A stretch of 64,000 bases of DNA from contig NC_020300.1 of assembly GCF_000341355.1 (NCBI RefSeq), forward strand, positions 1,252,501 to 1,316,500, given 5' to 3'. The stretch's first letter is position 1. Every line of letters begins with the position of its first letter. Below are positions 19,743 through 29,575 of this stretch, in pieces. Source of the stretch: Bartonella australis AUST/NH1 (lineage in GTDB: Bacteria > Pseudomonadota > Alphaproteobacteria > Rhizobiales > Rhizobiaceae). Under the pieces are notes generated by a model. That model ran no database searches, was not told the origin of the DNA, and saw only the letters and a list, made by a program, of their open reading frames with translations. The position numbers and the translations under genes were made by a program.

Positions 19743-20777
19743 ATGGAAGATCCCGCACTTATATCTTTAAAGAATGTCAGCCGCCATTTTTCTAAAACAG
19801 CTGGCATTCCGGCGGTCGACAATTTATCTCTTGATATCCATGCCGGTGAAATTCTCGGTATTATAGGGCGCAGTGGCGCGGGAAAATCCACACTTATCCG
19901 CTGTTTAAACGGCTTAGAAAAAATTGACGAAGGATCCATATTTTTCGACGGTATCAATGTTTCAAATCTTTCGGAGGCAGAATGGGCGCCTTATCGTCAA
20001 CGTATCGGGATGATTTTTCAGCATTTCAATCTGTTATCATCGCAAAACGTCATTGATAACATCGCATTACCCCTTAAATTAGCGGGTATAAATAAAAAAC
20101 AACGTTGTGAGCGTGCCCTTGAACTCATTGAATTAGTGGGATTATGTGGCAAAGAAGGTCGTTACCCCGCAGAACTCTCAGGAGGACAAAAGCAACGCGT
20201 CGGTATCGCGCGCGCTTTAGCAGCTAATCCTAAAATATTATTGTCAGACGAAGCGACCTCTGCTCTTGATCCTGAAACAACACAATCTATTCTGGAACTC
20301 CTTTCCGATATTAATAACCGTCTTAATCTTACCATTGTGCTTATCACCCATGAAATGGAAGTCGTGCGCGCCATTGCACACCGCGTTGTTGTACTCAATA
20401 AAGGTCGCATTGTGGAAAAAGGATGCGTAAAAGATATTTTTACTTCACCGCAAGAAGATACAACCATTGCCATGCTCAAACTTGTAACACCACAGCTGCC
20501 TGTAGAACTTATGCAAAACCTTAAACCCACAGGCCAAGAAGCCGTCATTGAAATTAATATCGCTGGCGAAATTACTCAGCAACCTTTCCTGAATCTGCTC
20601 GAAGACGAAACAGGCTTAAGAGCACGTATTCTGCGTGGCGGCATTGACGTAGTCCAAGGAGAAATCATCGGACGACTTTTTTTAGCTCTTCCCGGACAAG
20701 ACAAAATAGCTTTAGAAAAAGCTGTCAAATGGTTAACGGAAAAAAGCCGGTATTGCGAGGTTTTAGGCTATGTTTAA
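19743..20777 (+). CDS. metN: Methionine ABC transporter, ATP-binding protein
   Basis: ATPase of the methionine importer. Walker A GRSGAGKST (42-50), Q-loop in GMIFQHFNLLSSQ, signature LSGGQKQRV, Walker B KILLSDEATSALDP, switch histidine in VLITHEMEV. The C-terminal ~85 residues form the NIL/ACT-like domain that binds methionine and inhibits transport (ILRGGIDVVQGEIIGRLFLAL). ATG 19743 is preferred over an in-frame TTG at 19737. Six bases after metQ; overlaps metI by 8 bases. Confidence 0.95.
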   Translation: MEDPALISLKNVSRHFSKTAGIPAVDNLSLDIHAGEILGIIGRSGAGKSTLIRCLNGLEKIDEGSIFFDGINVSNLSEAEWAPYRQRIGMIFQHFNLLSSQNVIDNIALPLKLAGINKKQRCERALELIELVGLCGKEGRYPAELSGGQKQRVGIARALAANPKILLSDEATSALDPETTQSILELLSDINNRLNLTIVLITHEMEVVRAIAHRVVVLNKGRIVEKGCVKDIFTSPQEDTTIAMLKLVTPQLPVELMQNLKPTGQEAVIEINIAGEITQQPFLNLLEDETGLRARILRGGIDVVQGEIIGRLFLALPGQDKIALEKAVKWLTEKSRYCEVLGYV

Positions 20778-21429
20778 CATCCTTTATCACGAACTTCTCA
20801 CCGCGGTTTTCGACACATTATTTATGACGATTAGCGCTTCTCTGATAGCTCTTATCGTGGGGCTTCCGCTTGGTCTTCTGCTTTACACAACAGCACGCAG
20901 CGCTTTTTTTTCGTCACGCCTCATTAATCGTTCTCTGAGTATCCTTATCGACAGTATTCGCGCTATCCCTTTTATTATTCTCGCTTTTTATCTTCTCCCT
21001 ATTACCCGTTTAGTCATGGGGCGCGGTGTAGGAGTTCCTGCAGTAATCTTCGTTCTTACTATTTCAGCGATCCCTTTTTATGCACGTATGGCAGAATTAT
21101 CTTTCAAGACGGTTGAATACAGCTTAGTAGAAGCTGTCCGCTCTATGGGCGCCAGCCATTCTCAAATCATCAGGTACGTCCTCATTCCTGAAGCACTTCC
21201 TAGCCTTATTACTAGTTTTACAGTCATGATCATCTCGCTGATCAGCGCCACTTCCCTTGCTGGATATCTCGGCGGTGGCGGCTTAGGAGACATGGCAATC
21301 CGCTACGGCTATCAACGCTATAATACCACCATTATGACGATGGTCATTATTCTCTTGATTATCCTCAATATCATCGTTCAATGGTCTGGTGATCGGATCG
21401 CTCAAAAATTCGACAAAACAAAGCGTTAG
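20770..21429 (+). CDS. metI: Methionine ABC transporter, permease
   Basis: Inner-membrane permease of the MetI family, 219 aa with five or so hydrophobic segments. N-terminal FDTLFMTISASLIALIVGLP, EAA-loop region LVEAVRSMGASHSQIIRYVL that contacts MetN, and SATSLAGYLGGGGLGDMAIR. Overlaps metN by 8 bases (coupled translation). Its stop overlaps by 4 bases the stop of the convergent MaoC-like gene. Confidence 0.95.
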   Translation: MFNILYHELLTAVFDTLFMTISASLIALIVGLPLGLLLYTTARSAFFSSRLINRSLSILIDSIRAIPFIILAFYLLPITRLVMGRGVGVPAVIFVLTISAIPFYARMAELSFKTVEYSLVEAVRSMGASHSQIIRYVLIPEALPSLITSFTVMIISLISATSLAGYLGGGGLGDMAIRYGYQRYNTTIMTMVIILLIILNIIVQWSGDRIAQKFDKTKR

Positions 21430-21914
21430 CCCAATTCAGTAACCTGATTTTTTTCTCCGATCATGGCAATAACAAGCCACTGAGCAGTAAGAGCTGGATT
21501 CCTCAATTGTTCAACTTCTATCGTAGCTCCATAATGAAAAATAACCCGGCCAGAAGGACGAATCTTAGCATCATTTAATATAAAGCGGGCACGCACCCTC
21601 GAGCCCGTTTTCACGGGACTCATAAAACGCACTTTATCAAAGCCATAATTAATCCCCATGGTCGCACCTTCCAACTCCGGGAGCGCTTCATAAGCTAATG
21701 TGGACAAAAGCGATAACGTTAAAAACCCATGAGCGATAGTGCCACCAAAAGGCGTTCCCTTTGCTCTTTCTTCGTCTACATGAATCCACTGATTATCATC
21801 CGTCGCGCACGCAAACTGATTAACAATATCTTGCGTGATAAGGCGCCACTGCGACAAACCAATTTCTTTCCCGATAAAATTTTCTATATCTTGTACTGCT
21901 ATTTTTCGCCACAT
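21426..21914 (-). CDS. MaoC-like (R)-specific enoyl-CoA hydratase family protein
   Basis: Single hot-dog domain protein of 162 aa. The hydratase-2 motif is visible: DDNQWIHVDEERAKGTPFGGTIAHGF, with the catalytic D/H pair region (FACATDDNQWIH) and GTIAHGFLTLSLLS. Cytoplasmic; probably hydrates trans-2-enoyl-CoA, but the true substrate is open. Convergent with and overlapping metI by 4 bases, an unusually tight arrangement in this loosely packed genome. Confidence 0.9.
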   Translation of the reverse strand: MWRKIAVQDIENFIGKEIGLSQWRLITQDIVNQFACATDDNQWIHVDEERAKGTPFGGTIAHGFLTLSLLSTLAYEALPELEGATMGINYGFDKVRFMSPVKTGSRVRARFILNDAKIRPSGRVIFHYGATIEVEQLRNPALTAQWLVIAMIGEKNQVTELG

Positions 21915-22080
21915 AACGTTATCCCTGTTTTATTCAACAAAAGCCTCAACGCCCTCTTGCTTTTATAAAACCCATTGATTAGAGCATCAATAATAAAAGG
22001 GCAAATACCCCGCAACCGAATGCGTCTTATGAAGAAAAAACGGCCTTCCTGGGAAGGTAATTTTGAAATTGGAAGAAATA

Positions 22081-23397
22081 ATGGCGAGCAATGTGCAACT
22101 GACGGGTCTAGCATATGATTTAAAACGGCGTGCAGAAAACCATCCGCCTATCCGTATCGGGCTTATTGGTTGCGGCGAAATGGGGACAGATTTGCTGTCA
22201 AGCATTGCTCAGATAGATGGTATAACCGTTGCTGCCGTCGCCACCCGAACACCATCACGTATTTTCGATGCTGCAGCACTAGCTTACGGTGAAGAGGGCC
22301 ACGTACGCGAAGTCGAAAATGCCAATGCCTTAACCGAAACCATTGAAAAAGGCTTGATCGCTGCCACAGACGACCTCGATATCGTTTTGCACAATGAACA
22401 AATTGATATCGTCGTTGATGCAACTGGCTACCCCGAAACCGGTGCAGAAATTGGTTTCAAAGCACTCAAAAACAACAAGCATCTCGTCATGATGAATGTT
22501 GAAGCAGACACGACGATTGGTGCTTATCTCAAGTACGAAGCGGATAAACAAGGCCTCATTTATACGCTTGGTGCCGGCGATGAACCCTCTTCCTGCATGG
22601 AACTCATCGAATTTGTATCAGCACTTGGTCATAAGATTGTTGCAGCTGGAAAAGGCAAAAATAATCCGCTAATTTTTGATGCCACACCCGACGCTTATGA
22701 AGAAGAAGCATCGCGACGTAATATGAATGTTCGCATGTTGGTTGAATTTATTGATGGTTCCAAAACAATGGTCGAAATGGCAGCCATCGCCAATGCAACG
22801 GGACTTCTTCCTGATTGCCCAGGGATGCATGGCCCACAAACTGCACTTCAAGATTTAAATAAAGTACTGATTCCAAAACAGGACGGCGGTATTTTAAATA
22901 GATATGGCGTCGTGGACTACTCAACAGGTCCCGGTATTTCTCCAGGTGTTTTCGTGATTGCGGAAATAGTGCACCCACGTTTACGTGAACGTATGGAAGA
23001 TTTAAAAATTGGCCAGGGGCCTTATTTCACCTTTCATCGCCCGTATCATTTAACTGCAATGGAAGTTCCACTTACATGTGCGCGTATCATGCTTTACGGC
23101 AAAACAGATATGGCACCGCTCAATCGTCCAGTGGCCGAAGTCTGCGCTGTTGCTAAAAAAGATTTACATCCTGGTGACCAATTAGATTTCATCGGCCTTT
23201 ACAGCTATCGCGCTTGGACAATGAGTGCCGCGGACGCTCGTTTATATCAAGCCATTCCTTGTGGCCTCCTTGAAAACGCGAGGGTCACAGCTGAAATTAA
23301 AAAAAACGAACTTATTACAATACATAATACTGCCATTCGTGAAGACCGATGGATCGCGCGCCTGCGCGCAGAACAAGATCTGTTGTTCAATAATTAA
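22081..23397 (+). CDS. Homoserine-dehydrogenase-like NAD(P)-binding protein with C-terminal SAF domain
   Basis: 438 aa. The Rossmann domain at about 28-160 begins RIGLIGCGEMGTDLLSSIAQ; a central catalytic-like region includes YTLGAGDEPSSCMELIEFV; the C-terminal ~80 residues (AEVCAVAKKDLHPGDQLDF and GLLENARVTAEIKKNELI) resemble SAF domains found in sugar-acid dehydratases and FlgA. Similar Rhizobiales proteins are annotated as homoserine dehydrogenase or SAF-domain proteins and probably oxidise sugar acids; the substrate is not known. ATG 22081 follows GGAAG; an earlier TTG at 22063 is less likely. A perfect inverted repeat CCTTCC-TG-GGAAGG lies at 22044-22057. Confidence 0.85.
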   Translation: MASNVQLTGLAYDLKRRAENHPPIRIGLIGCGEMGTDLLSSIAQIDGITVAAVATRTPSRIFDAAALAYGEEGHVREVENANALTETIEKGLIAATDDLDIVLHNEQIDIVVDATGYPETGAEIGFKALKNNKHLVMMNVEADTTIGAYLKYEADKQGLIYTLGAGDEPSSCMELIEFVSALGHKIVAAGKGKNNPLIFDATPDAYEEEASRRNMNVRMLVEFIDGSKTMVEMAAIANATGLLPDCPGMHGPQTALQDLNKVLIPKQDGGILNRYGVVDYSTGPGISPGVFVIAEIVHPRLRERMEDLKIGQGPYFTFHRPYHLTAMEVPLTCARIMLYGKTDMAPLNRPVAEVCAVAKKDLHPGDQLDFIGLYSYRAWTMSAADARLYQAIPCGLLENARVTAEIKKNELITIHNTAIREDRWIARLRAEQDLLFNN

Positions 23398-23947
23398 GGT
23401 CTCGTATCATCCGGGAATTCCAATCGCCCATTTTGATATTTTTCCACTTGTGTCACATAATTCACCAAATATAACGCATTCATAAAACAGGTTATAACGA
23501 ATATTCGCGACAAAACCCCTATAGTGCGTAATCAAGGACTTCTTGCAAATTGTAATGTAAAAAATATCAACCTCTTGTCGGCGATCTCACTCTCTACAAA
23601 AGTTGAATATTTTACTCAGATAACCAAAAAAATAAGTCATTCTCATAACAACTACGACGATACCGCGATTAGCGTAGATCACGATTAAGCGTTCATTTAA
23701 TGTGCTTTCTAACCATAAACAACACTGCAATAATAGATAGACCTTTCATTATTGTGCTGAGGACCAACAACATATAACACTGCCTTCATTTTCACCATTT
23801 TTGACAAAATCTTAAGTTTGTCGCATACATATTTTACGCAAAAGCGCCCTCATTTGCATTTTACTCGTGTATAGACTAAAGTCGGGAAAATAGCCCATTA
23901 ATATCAAGTCAATCAGCGCTTATCAGCTTTTCTTTGCAGCAATAAAC
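23398..23947. other. Gene-free stretch before the creatininase-family gene
   Basis: About 550 AT-rich bases with stops in every frame. No gene, RNA or repeat recognised. Confidence 0.45.
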
Positions 23948-24691
23948 ATGGTATCTGACGCACCTCTCCTTGCTCTTTTGCCCTTGGGCGCACATGAATA
24001 TCACGGCAATCATCTCCCCTTCGAAACTGATTGGATTATTGCTGAAGCCTTCGCAAAGGCACTTACCTCACAAACAAAGGAGCGATTTCATATTGCGCTT
24101 TTGCCCGTCGAAAAAATTGGCTATTCGATAGAACATATGGATGTCGCTGGCACACAAACACTTACTTTTTCTGACGCTATAGAACGCTGGATAAGTATAG
24201 GAGAAAATTGCTATCGTAAAGGCATTAAGCGTTTTCTTCTCCTCAATGCACATGGGGGCAATTCGCCTTTAATGAGCGTTGTTATCACCGAATTACGAAA
24301 ACGTTTTTCTATGCTTGCGGTGGCGACAAGCTGGAATCGTTTTGGTTTACCGGAAGGCTTAATGGATCCTTCTCAACACCACCTTGATATTCACGGAGGA
24401 TTTATTGAAACTTCCCTGATGCTTTATTTAGCACCAGAAAAAGTGCGTATGGAACAAGCAGATAATTTTCATAATAAGCAAGCTGATATGATTAACGATT
24501 ATCGATATTTACGCGCCTATGGACCTCACGCCTTTGGCTGGATCATGCGTGATCTCAATGTGCGTGGAGCAGCAGGTGACGCAAGTAAAGCAACATCTCA
24601 AGCAGGGGAAGCAATTTTCTCCCATGTTCTTTGCGGGCTCTGTCATTTACTTGATGATATCAATCGGTTCCAAATAAGGACGCTACGCTGA
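23948..24691 (+). CDS. Creatininase-family amidohydrolase
   Basis: Metal-dependent hydrolase of the creatininase/MftE/FAPy-deformylase superfamily, 247 aa. Metal ligands are visible in LLPLGAHEYHGNHLPFETD, LLNAHGGNSPLM and DIHGGFIETSLMLYL. The N-terminus starts right at the first motif: the usual ~15 preceding residues (the WxE region) are missing, and the in-frame codons upstream give no start before a stop at about 23897, so the gene may be slightly 5'-eroded. Function within the superfamily cannot be assigned. The decayed CobW GTPase immediately downstream suggests a former metal-linked pair. Confidence 0.83.
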   Translation: MVSDAPLLALLPLGAHEYHGNHLPFETDWIIAEAFAKALTSQTKERFHIALLPVEKIGYSIEHMDVAGTQTLTFSDAIERWISIGENCYRKGIKRFLLLNAHGGNSPLMSVVITELRKRFSMLAVATSWNRFGLPEGLMDPSQHHLDIHGGFIETSLMLYLAPEKVRMEQADNFHNKQADMINDYRYLRAYGPHAFGWIMRDLNVRGAAGDASKATSQAGEAIFSHVLCGLCHLLDDINRFQIRTLR

Positions 24692-24709
24692 AAAATAAAG
24701 CTACAGAAT

Positions 24710-25310
24710 ATGCCAAAACTTCCTGTTACCATTCTCACTAGTCATCTTGGATCAGGAAAAATGATATTTCTCAATCGCATTTGAAGCAAACGTCACGCAA
24801 TCATTCTCAATAAATTTGACGAGTCAGCATCAACAATTATCTTATCGTTAATCCGACGAGAAAATTTATGAAATGAATAATGGCCGTGTTTTACACTGTG
24901 CGTGGCGGTTTTATTCGCATTCTAGAAAGCCTGATGATACAGCGCCCTCATCGATTTTATGCCATCGTCGTAGAAACAACAGAGCTTGCTGACCTTATTC
25001 CAGCGGTATAAACTTTTTTACGGACAGCGCCGTACATGAAAAAGCTCCCTCGACAGTGTTATTGTAGTAGTTGATGCAAAACACTCTCCATTGTGACTTA
25101 AAAAGAACCATGAAGCAGGAAATCAAATTGCTTCCTCTGATATTATTTTGCCTGATAAAATAGATCCTGTCGGTACCATCTTATTCTACCCAGACAAAAA
25201 AATCGTGGTAATAAGTCTTAATGATGGCCTAATTTTATGTGGATATTTTAACGGCGCAAAAGGAAGTCTTCTCAAAGGCTGCAGCAAAAGTGCCATTTCG
25301 GCCCTAAGTT
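24710..25310 (+). pseudogene. Decayed CobW/P47K-family GTPase (metal chaperone) remnant
   Basis: Conceptual translation across frames recovers family pieces in the right order: MPKLPVTILTSHLGSGK (P-loop start, with the TT after GK lost), then FLNRI and a stop, AIILNKFDE, EMNNGRVLH where CLCC should be, GGFIRILESL, IVVETTELADLIPAV, and VIVVVDAKHSPL. At least four stops and several frameshifts separate them, and the GCLCC metal motif is gone. It lies 18 bases after the creatininase-family gene, probably an old operon partner. Confidence 0.8.
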
Positions 25311-25407
25311 GAAGCCAAGCGGGCCGTGATTCAGCCTCCAGCGGAGAAAGTGATGTTATAAACATCGCTACTTAAGGGAAAGTATCCTTGACAAAGGACC
25401 GCCACAG

Positions 25408-28248
25408 CTAAAAATGGTAGCGCAAACCACCAGAGAAATTCATTCCAGAAAATCCTGCGCTAGTCAGCCTATGCTGATAGGAAAGATCGCCGTAAAGTGC
25501 AAGCTTCGAAGATAATTGCGCATGAACACCCGCGCCAGCTTCAAGCGATGAACCAAGCGCGCCTAACTGGAAATCATCCCCGAAAGACGCGAACTGCCTA
25601 TCTTTAAAACTGTTCGAAAAATACGCTTTACCATATAAAGAAGCAGAACGCGCTTTTTCAGCGAATTTAAGCCTTTTACTCAAACGACCGCCGACACGCA
25701 TCGTCCACTGTTCAGGTTGCCCTATATCAATATCAAAATTATCTATATCGCGCGCCTTATCAAAGAAAATCCGTTGATAAATAAGCTGGACCTGGGGATC
25801 AAATACAAGACCTCCGGACTCTACCGCAAAAGCCTTACCACTGGTAAGCGAAGCGCTCAGAGGTTTGCCCTTTATGCTGGCAGTTTTACCTCGCGCATCA
25901 GTAGAAACATCACCCTCAAACAGACCATAAGACAAAAGTCCATTTACGTAAAAGCCCGTATTATGCTGCAAACTTCCATACACCGCGGCCGACCATTTCT
26001 CAAACTTACTCTTCTTGCTCTCTTCGACGTCTTTAGGCTGGAGGGAGAATTTTCCGTAAGTTCCCGTCGCTCCAAAGAACAATGAGGCATGCTCGCTTTC
26101 TACCGCTTTCAATGAAATACCTGCCTCTAAGGCATTATAACTGAGATTCGCACCATACCCGTATTCCATATTTGATAAATTTGAAGCATAGCCGTATTGT
26201 CCGCCGTAAGCTCGAGCGAAGGGGGCTTGTCTTTTATCTAAAAATCCACGAAAAGCGGTGCCCATTGCTTCTATCTGCCTGTTTTGATTGCTTACGTCCA
26301 TCAAGCCAACCTGGAACAAAGCATTTGGGAGAAGCAGATAAGTCGGAACTTGCGGGACAACAACCTTAACTTGTTGATCAGAAAGGAAATTGGGAGAGCC
26401 AGGAGCAGGCTCGACATACTCATGCTCAAGTCGAACATCCCAAAATTCGTCTTCATACAGATTCCGCGCGTTCGCAGATAATTGCTGATCTCCATCAGCT
26501 GCTTCAATATAGGCTTTTTCAATGTAGATTTTCAAACCATAAGCGTGAAGGCGGTACTGATAAGGTAAACCGTTCAGTGTAGTATAACCGCTACCTAATA
26601 TAAAGGAATCCTCCTTTGCTTTTCCAAAAACCTGAATGATCGGAATACCTTCATTATTTTCGTCATCTTTCATATTGCGTTGAGATCCTTCTGGAGTAGC
26701 TCGCACGTAAATCGTAGTGGTCCCAGAAACGTCACCATTAATTAAAAGTTGATCGGATCTTTGATCCCCAAGTAAACCCCCAATATTGAAATAAAGTCGC
26801 GCATTATCATTCGTAGTATAAACCTCTCCAATTCCAGTCCCGACGGAGAGCGTCTGGTATCCTGCGGATGTTGGCTTTTCAAAAATAATAGAACTATCAG
26901 AAAGACTTACTAATGAAATAGATGACGATAAATCACTCAAATCTGGAGCGGAATCTTGAATTTGCGAACCTCTTCGCTTCTTTTGTGTCAAAGTCCATGT
27001 TGAACCATCGCTCAAATAAAGATGAACATCAGCTTCCTCAACAACGCGGCTGCCGCCTTTGAGCGAAGAAGCAGTGGCTTGGATGAATATAGAAGATCCC
27101 TCTTCAGCTTGTACTAATAAATTACCAGAGACGCTCGCTCCTTGTGACAAACCAATATAAGCGTCAGCACCATTACTATAAATAGCCACGTTATCTGGAA
27201 CAATGAGACTTGCCCGTCGTCGCAAACTAATAACCTCCGCTCCGTGCGCAATCTCTTCCTGCTTTGACTCAGACGATGCCCCTGCTTCTTCCTGGAAAAG
27301 GTATATACCATGGGCTTCGTGGCCTTTCACAGTGATAATTGAATTCTCGATATTAACCCTATTAGAGCTAAAATCCACGCCACGAATCACCGGACTTTCA
27401 ATCAATAAACCATGAGAATTGAAAGCATCCACGCTTCCATTCTCAAAATGGAGATCACCCCCGTTAGATACGTTAAAAACTGCGTAATTGTATTTTCCAG
27501 CGTTATTTTCTACCCTCTGAGTATTATTTAAAGTAACGGCAGTACCATCCAAAACAATCGCTCCCCCATAACTTGCGTGAAATACGTCGGCATTCACCAC
27601 ATCAACCGCTCCCCCCGTCATCTTCAAAGATGCTCCCTCGGTTACCCTAGCGGCCGCGGATAAATAGTCAGTCAGCTGCGGCTGGTGGTTATCTATCTTA
27701 ATTTTCACGTCATTTAAAATAACAGACGCTTCTTCCTCACGTTCTCTTGCAAGTACGCCCACCTTGGCCTCAAGCGCCCCGCCATTCACCTCAACCGTTC
27801 CACCGTAAGCTATAAAACCCACAGCCATATCCTTAAAGGTCGAATTATTCAGAATAACCTTTCCATTCTCTGAGACAAATACACCATAATCCTTCGAGAC
27901 TAATAGATCGTCATCTATGTACATGTACCTGGGGTCTTTGGATGCACTGGAATCTTCTGCAAGATTTACAGTACCTATCACTTCTATGTTAGTTGCATGA
28001 ATAACCGTCCCCTCCCGCGCCGCCGCTATGGCAACGGGAGGATCTGCATCTTCGCTATTAGTGGATTTTAGCTGATAAGATCCGCTTTCTAACATATGCA
28101 TTTTGCCATCATCACACATACAAGGAACCCCATGTCCATTACATTGAGATGGCCCATCATTTACGTTAGCACTTACATTTGGCAAAAAAGAAAAAAGGAA
28201 CGTCGTAAAAGCACATAAATAAACATGACTTCTGACTATCGGAATCAT
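25408..28248 (-). CDS. Autotransporter (type V secretion), minus-strand family member 1
   Basis: 946 aa. Signal peptide about 1-28 (MIPIVRSHVYLCAF, cleavage after VSA). A short cysteine motif follows (CNGHGVPCMCDDGK). The passenger (about 60-590) has repeated short turns such as YGGTVEVNGGALEAKVGV and GGAVDVVNADVF, consistent with a right-handed beta-helix. It closes with the autochaperone-like SDQLLINGDVSGTTTIYVRA. The beta-barrel (about 690-946) ends in the required terminal F (GGLRYHF). Its passenger resembles that of member 2, while the barrel differs from members 2-4 at scattered sites. Exported to the outer membrane; adhesion or host-interaction roles are known for the family, the role of this protein is unknown. 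Own promoter at 28320-28348. Confidence 0.93.
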   Translation of the reverse strand: MIPIVRSHVYLCAFTTFLFSFLPNVSANVNDGPSQCNGHGVPCMCDDGKMHMLESGSYQLKSTNSEDADPPVAIAAAREGTVIHATNIEVIGTVNLAEDSSASKDPRYMYIDDDLLVSKDYGVFVSENGKVILNNSTFKDMAVGFIAYGGTVEVNGGALEAKVGVLAREREEEASVILNDVKIKIDNHQPQLTDYLSAAARVTEGASLKMTGGAVDVVNADVFHASYGGAIVLDGTAVTLNNTQRVENNAGKYNYAVFNVSNGGDLHFENGSVDAFNSHGLLIESPVIRGVDFSSNRVNIENSIITVKGHEAHGIYLFQEEAGASSESKQEEIAHGAEVISLRRRASLIVPDNVAIYSNGADAYIGLSQGASVSGNLLVQAEEGSSIFIQATASSLKGGSRVVEEADVHLYLSDGSTWTLTQKKRRGSQIQDSAPDLSDLSSSISLVSLSDSSIIFEKPTSAGYQTLSVGTGIGEVYTTNDNARLYFNIGGLLGDQRSDQLLINGDVSGTTTIYVRATPEGSQRNMKDDENNEGIPIIQVFGKAKEDSFILGSGYTTLNGLPYQYRLHAYGLKIYIEKAYIEAADGDQQLSANARNLYEDEFWDVRLEHEYVEPAPGSPNFLSDQQVKVVVPQVPTYLLLPNALFQVGLMDVSNQNRQIEAMGTAFRGFLDKRQAPFARAYGGQYGYASNLSNMEYGYGANLSYNALEAGISLKAVESEHASLFFGATGTYGKFSLQPKDVEESKKSKFEKWSAAVYGSLQHNTGFYVNGLLSYGLFEGDVSTDARGKTASIKGKPLSASLTSGKAFAVESGGLVFDPQVQLIYQRIFFDKARDIDNFDIDIGQPEQWTMRVGGRLSKRLKFAEKARSASLYGKAYFSNSFKDRQFASFGDDFQLGALGSSLEAGAGVHAQLSSKLALYGDLSYQHRLTSAGFSGMNFSGGLRYHF

Positions 28249-28319
28249 AATCTTATTCTAAACTTTCTCCCCCTCCCTATTAAAATAAGAATATATCTAC
28301 AAAAGAACACATCGATAAA

Positions 28320-28348
28320 AATATAATCCACTATAGACCCAGTGTAAA
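28320..28348 (-). promoter_or_regulatory. Promoter of autotransporter member 1
   Basis: On the minus strand: TTTACA (28343-28348), 17 bases, TATATT (28320-28325), a near-consensus sigma-70 promoter about 70 bases before the start codon. The same arrangement precedes all five minus-strand autotransporters. Confidence 0.75.
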
Positions 28349-28417
28349 CATCAAATGCGCAATAAAGACACAATTCGCACTCCTTAGCCTTATTCTGCAT
28401 CCAACCGAGAAGCCAGG

Positions 28418-29575
28418 TTAAAATCTATAGCGCATACCACCAGAGAAACTGGTTCCCGAAAATCCTGCACTGGTCAGCTTATGCTGGTAGGAAAGATCGC
28501 CATAAAGTGCAAACTTCGAAGATAATTGCGCATGAACACCCGCGCCAGCTTCGAGCGATGAACCAAGCGCGCCTAACTGGAAATCATCCCCAAAAGATAC
28601 AAACTGTTTATTATGAAGATCATTAGAAACATATAGCTTGCCATATAAAGAAACAGAATGTGACGCACTGTTCGTCATTAATCTCTTGCTCAAACGACCG
28701 CCAACGCGCATCGTCCACTGCTCAGGTTGCCCCATATCAATATCAAAATTATCTATATCGCGCGCCTTATCAAAGAAAATCCGTTGATAAATAAGCTGGA
28801 CCTGGGGATCAAATACAAGACCTTCAGACTCTACCGCGAAAGCCTTACCACTGGTAAGCGAAGCGCTCAGAGGTTTGCCCTTTATGCTAGCAGTTTTACC
28901 TCGCGCATCAGTAGAAACGTCGCCCTCAAACAGACCATAAGACAAAAGCCCATTTACATAAAGGCCTGTATTATGCTGCAAACTTCCATACACCGCAGCC
29001 GACCATTTCTCAAACTTACTCTTCTTACTTCCTTCAACATCCTCGGGCTGAAGAGAAAATTTCCCATAAGTTCCCATCGCCCCAAAAAACCCTACAACAG
29101 ACCCGCTCTCCACCGCTTTCAGCGAAATACCCGCCTCTGCGGCATCATAATGAATATCGCCTCCATACCCATATTCCACTTTTGATAAATCTGACGCATA
29201 GCGCTGTCTCCCTCCGTAAGCATTCGTAAAAAAGGACGTTCTTTTATTCAAAAATTCCTGAGGAGCAGCGCGCATCGCTTCTGCCTGTTTGTTTTGATTG
29301 CTCACATCCATCAAACCACTATGGAATACAGCATTTGGCAAAAGTAAATAAGTCGAGACTTGAGGGACGACGGCCCTGACCTTCGCTTCAGAATGGGAAC
29401 CAGAAGAAGACTTAACATATTCATTTTCAAGACGGAAATCCCAAAACTCCTCTCCGTCTTGGTCTCCCACATCTACAAGCAACAGCTGCTGCTCGTCGAT
29501 GTCCGCTGAGAGCGACCGTCTCTTCCTCTCCGCCCCTCTTTCTCCCTCTAAAGAAAATCTCGTACCATAAGCATG
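28418..29575 (-). repeat. Homogenised linker/barrel block, copy 1 (member 2)
   Basis: Nearly identical at the DNA level to 31488-32640, and over the barrel to 34717-35720. Divergence begins abruptly upstream, at the codons for the HAYG motif. Confidence 0.9.

Noticed and set aside
28727..29185. 152-codon plus-strand frame, repeated at 31797 and 35026 (and shorter at 25717)
   Set aside because: Antisense shadow of the homogenised beta-barrel; it is repeated only because the barrel DNA is.
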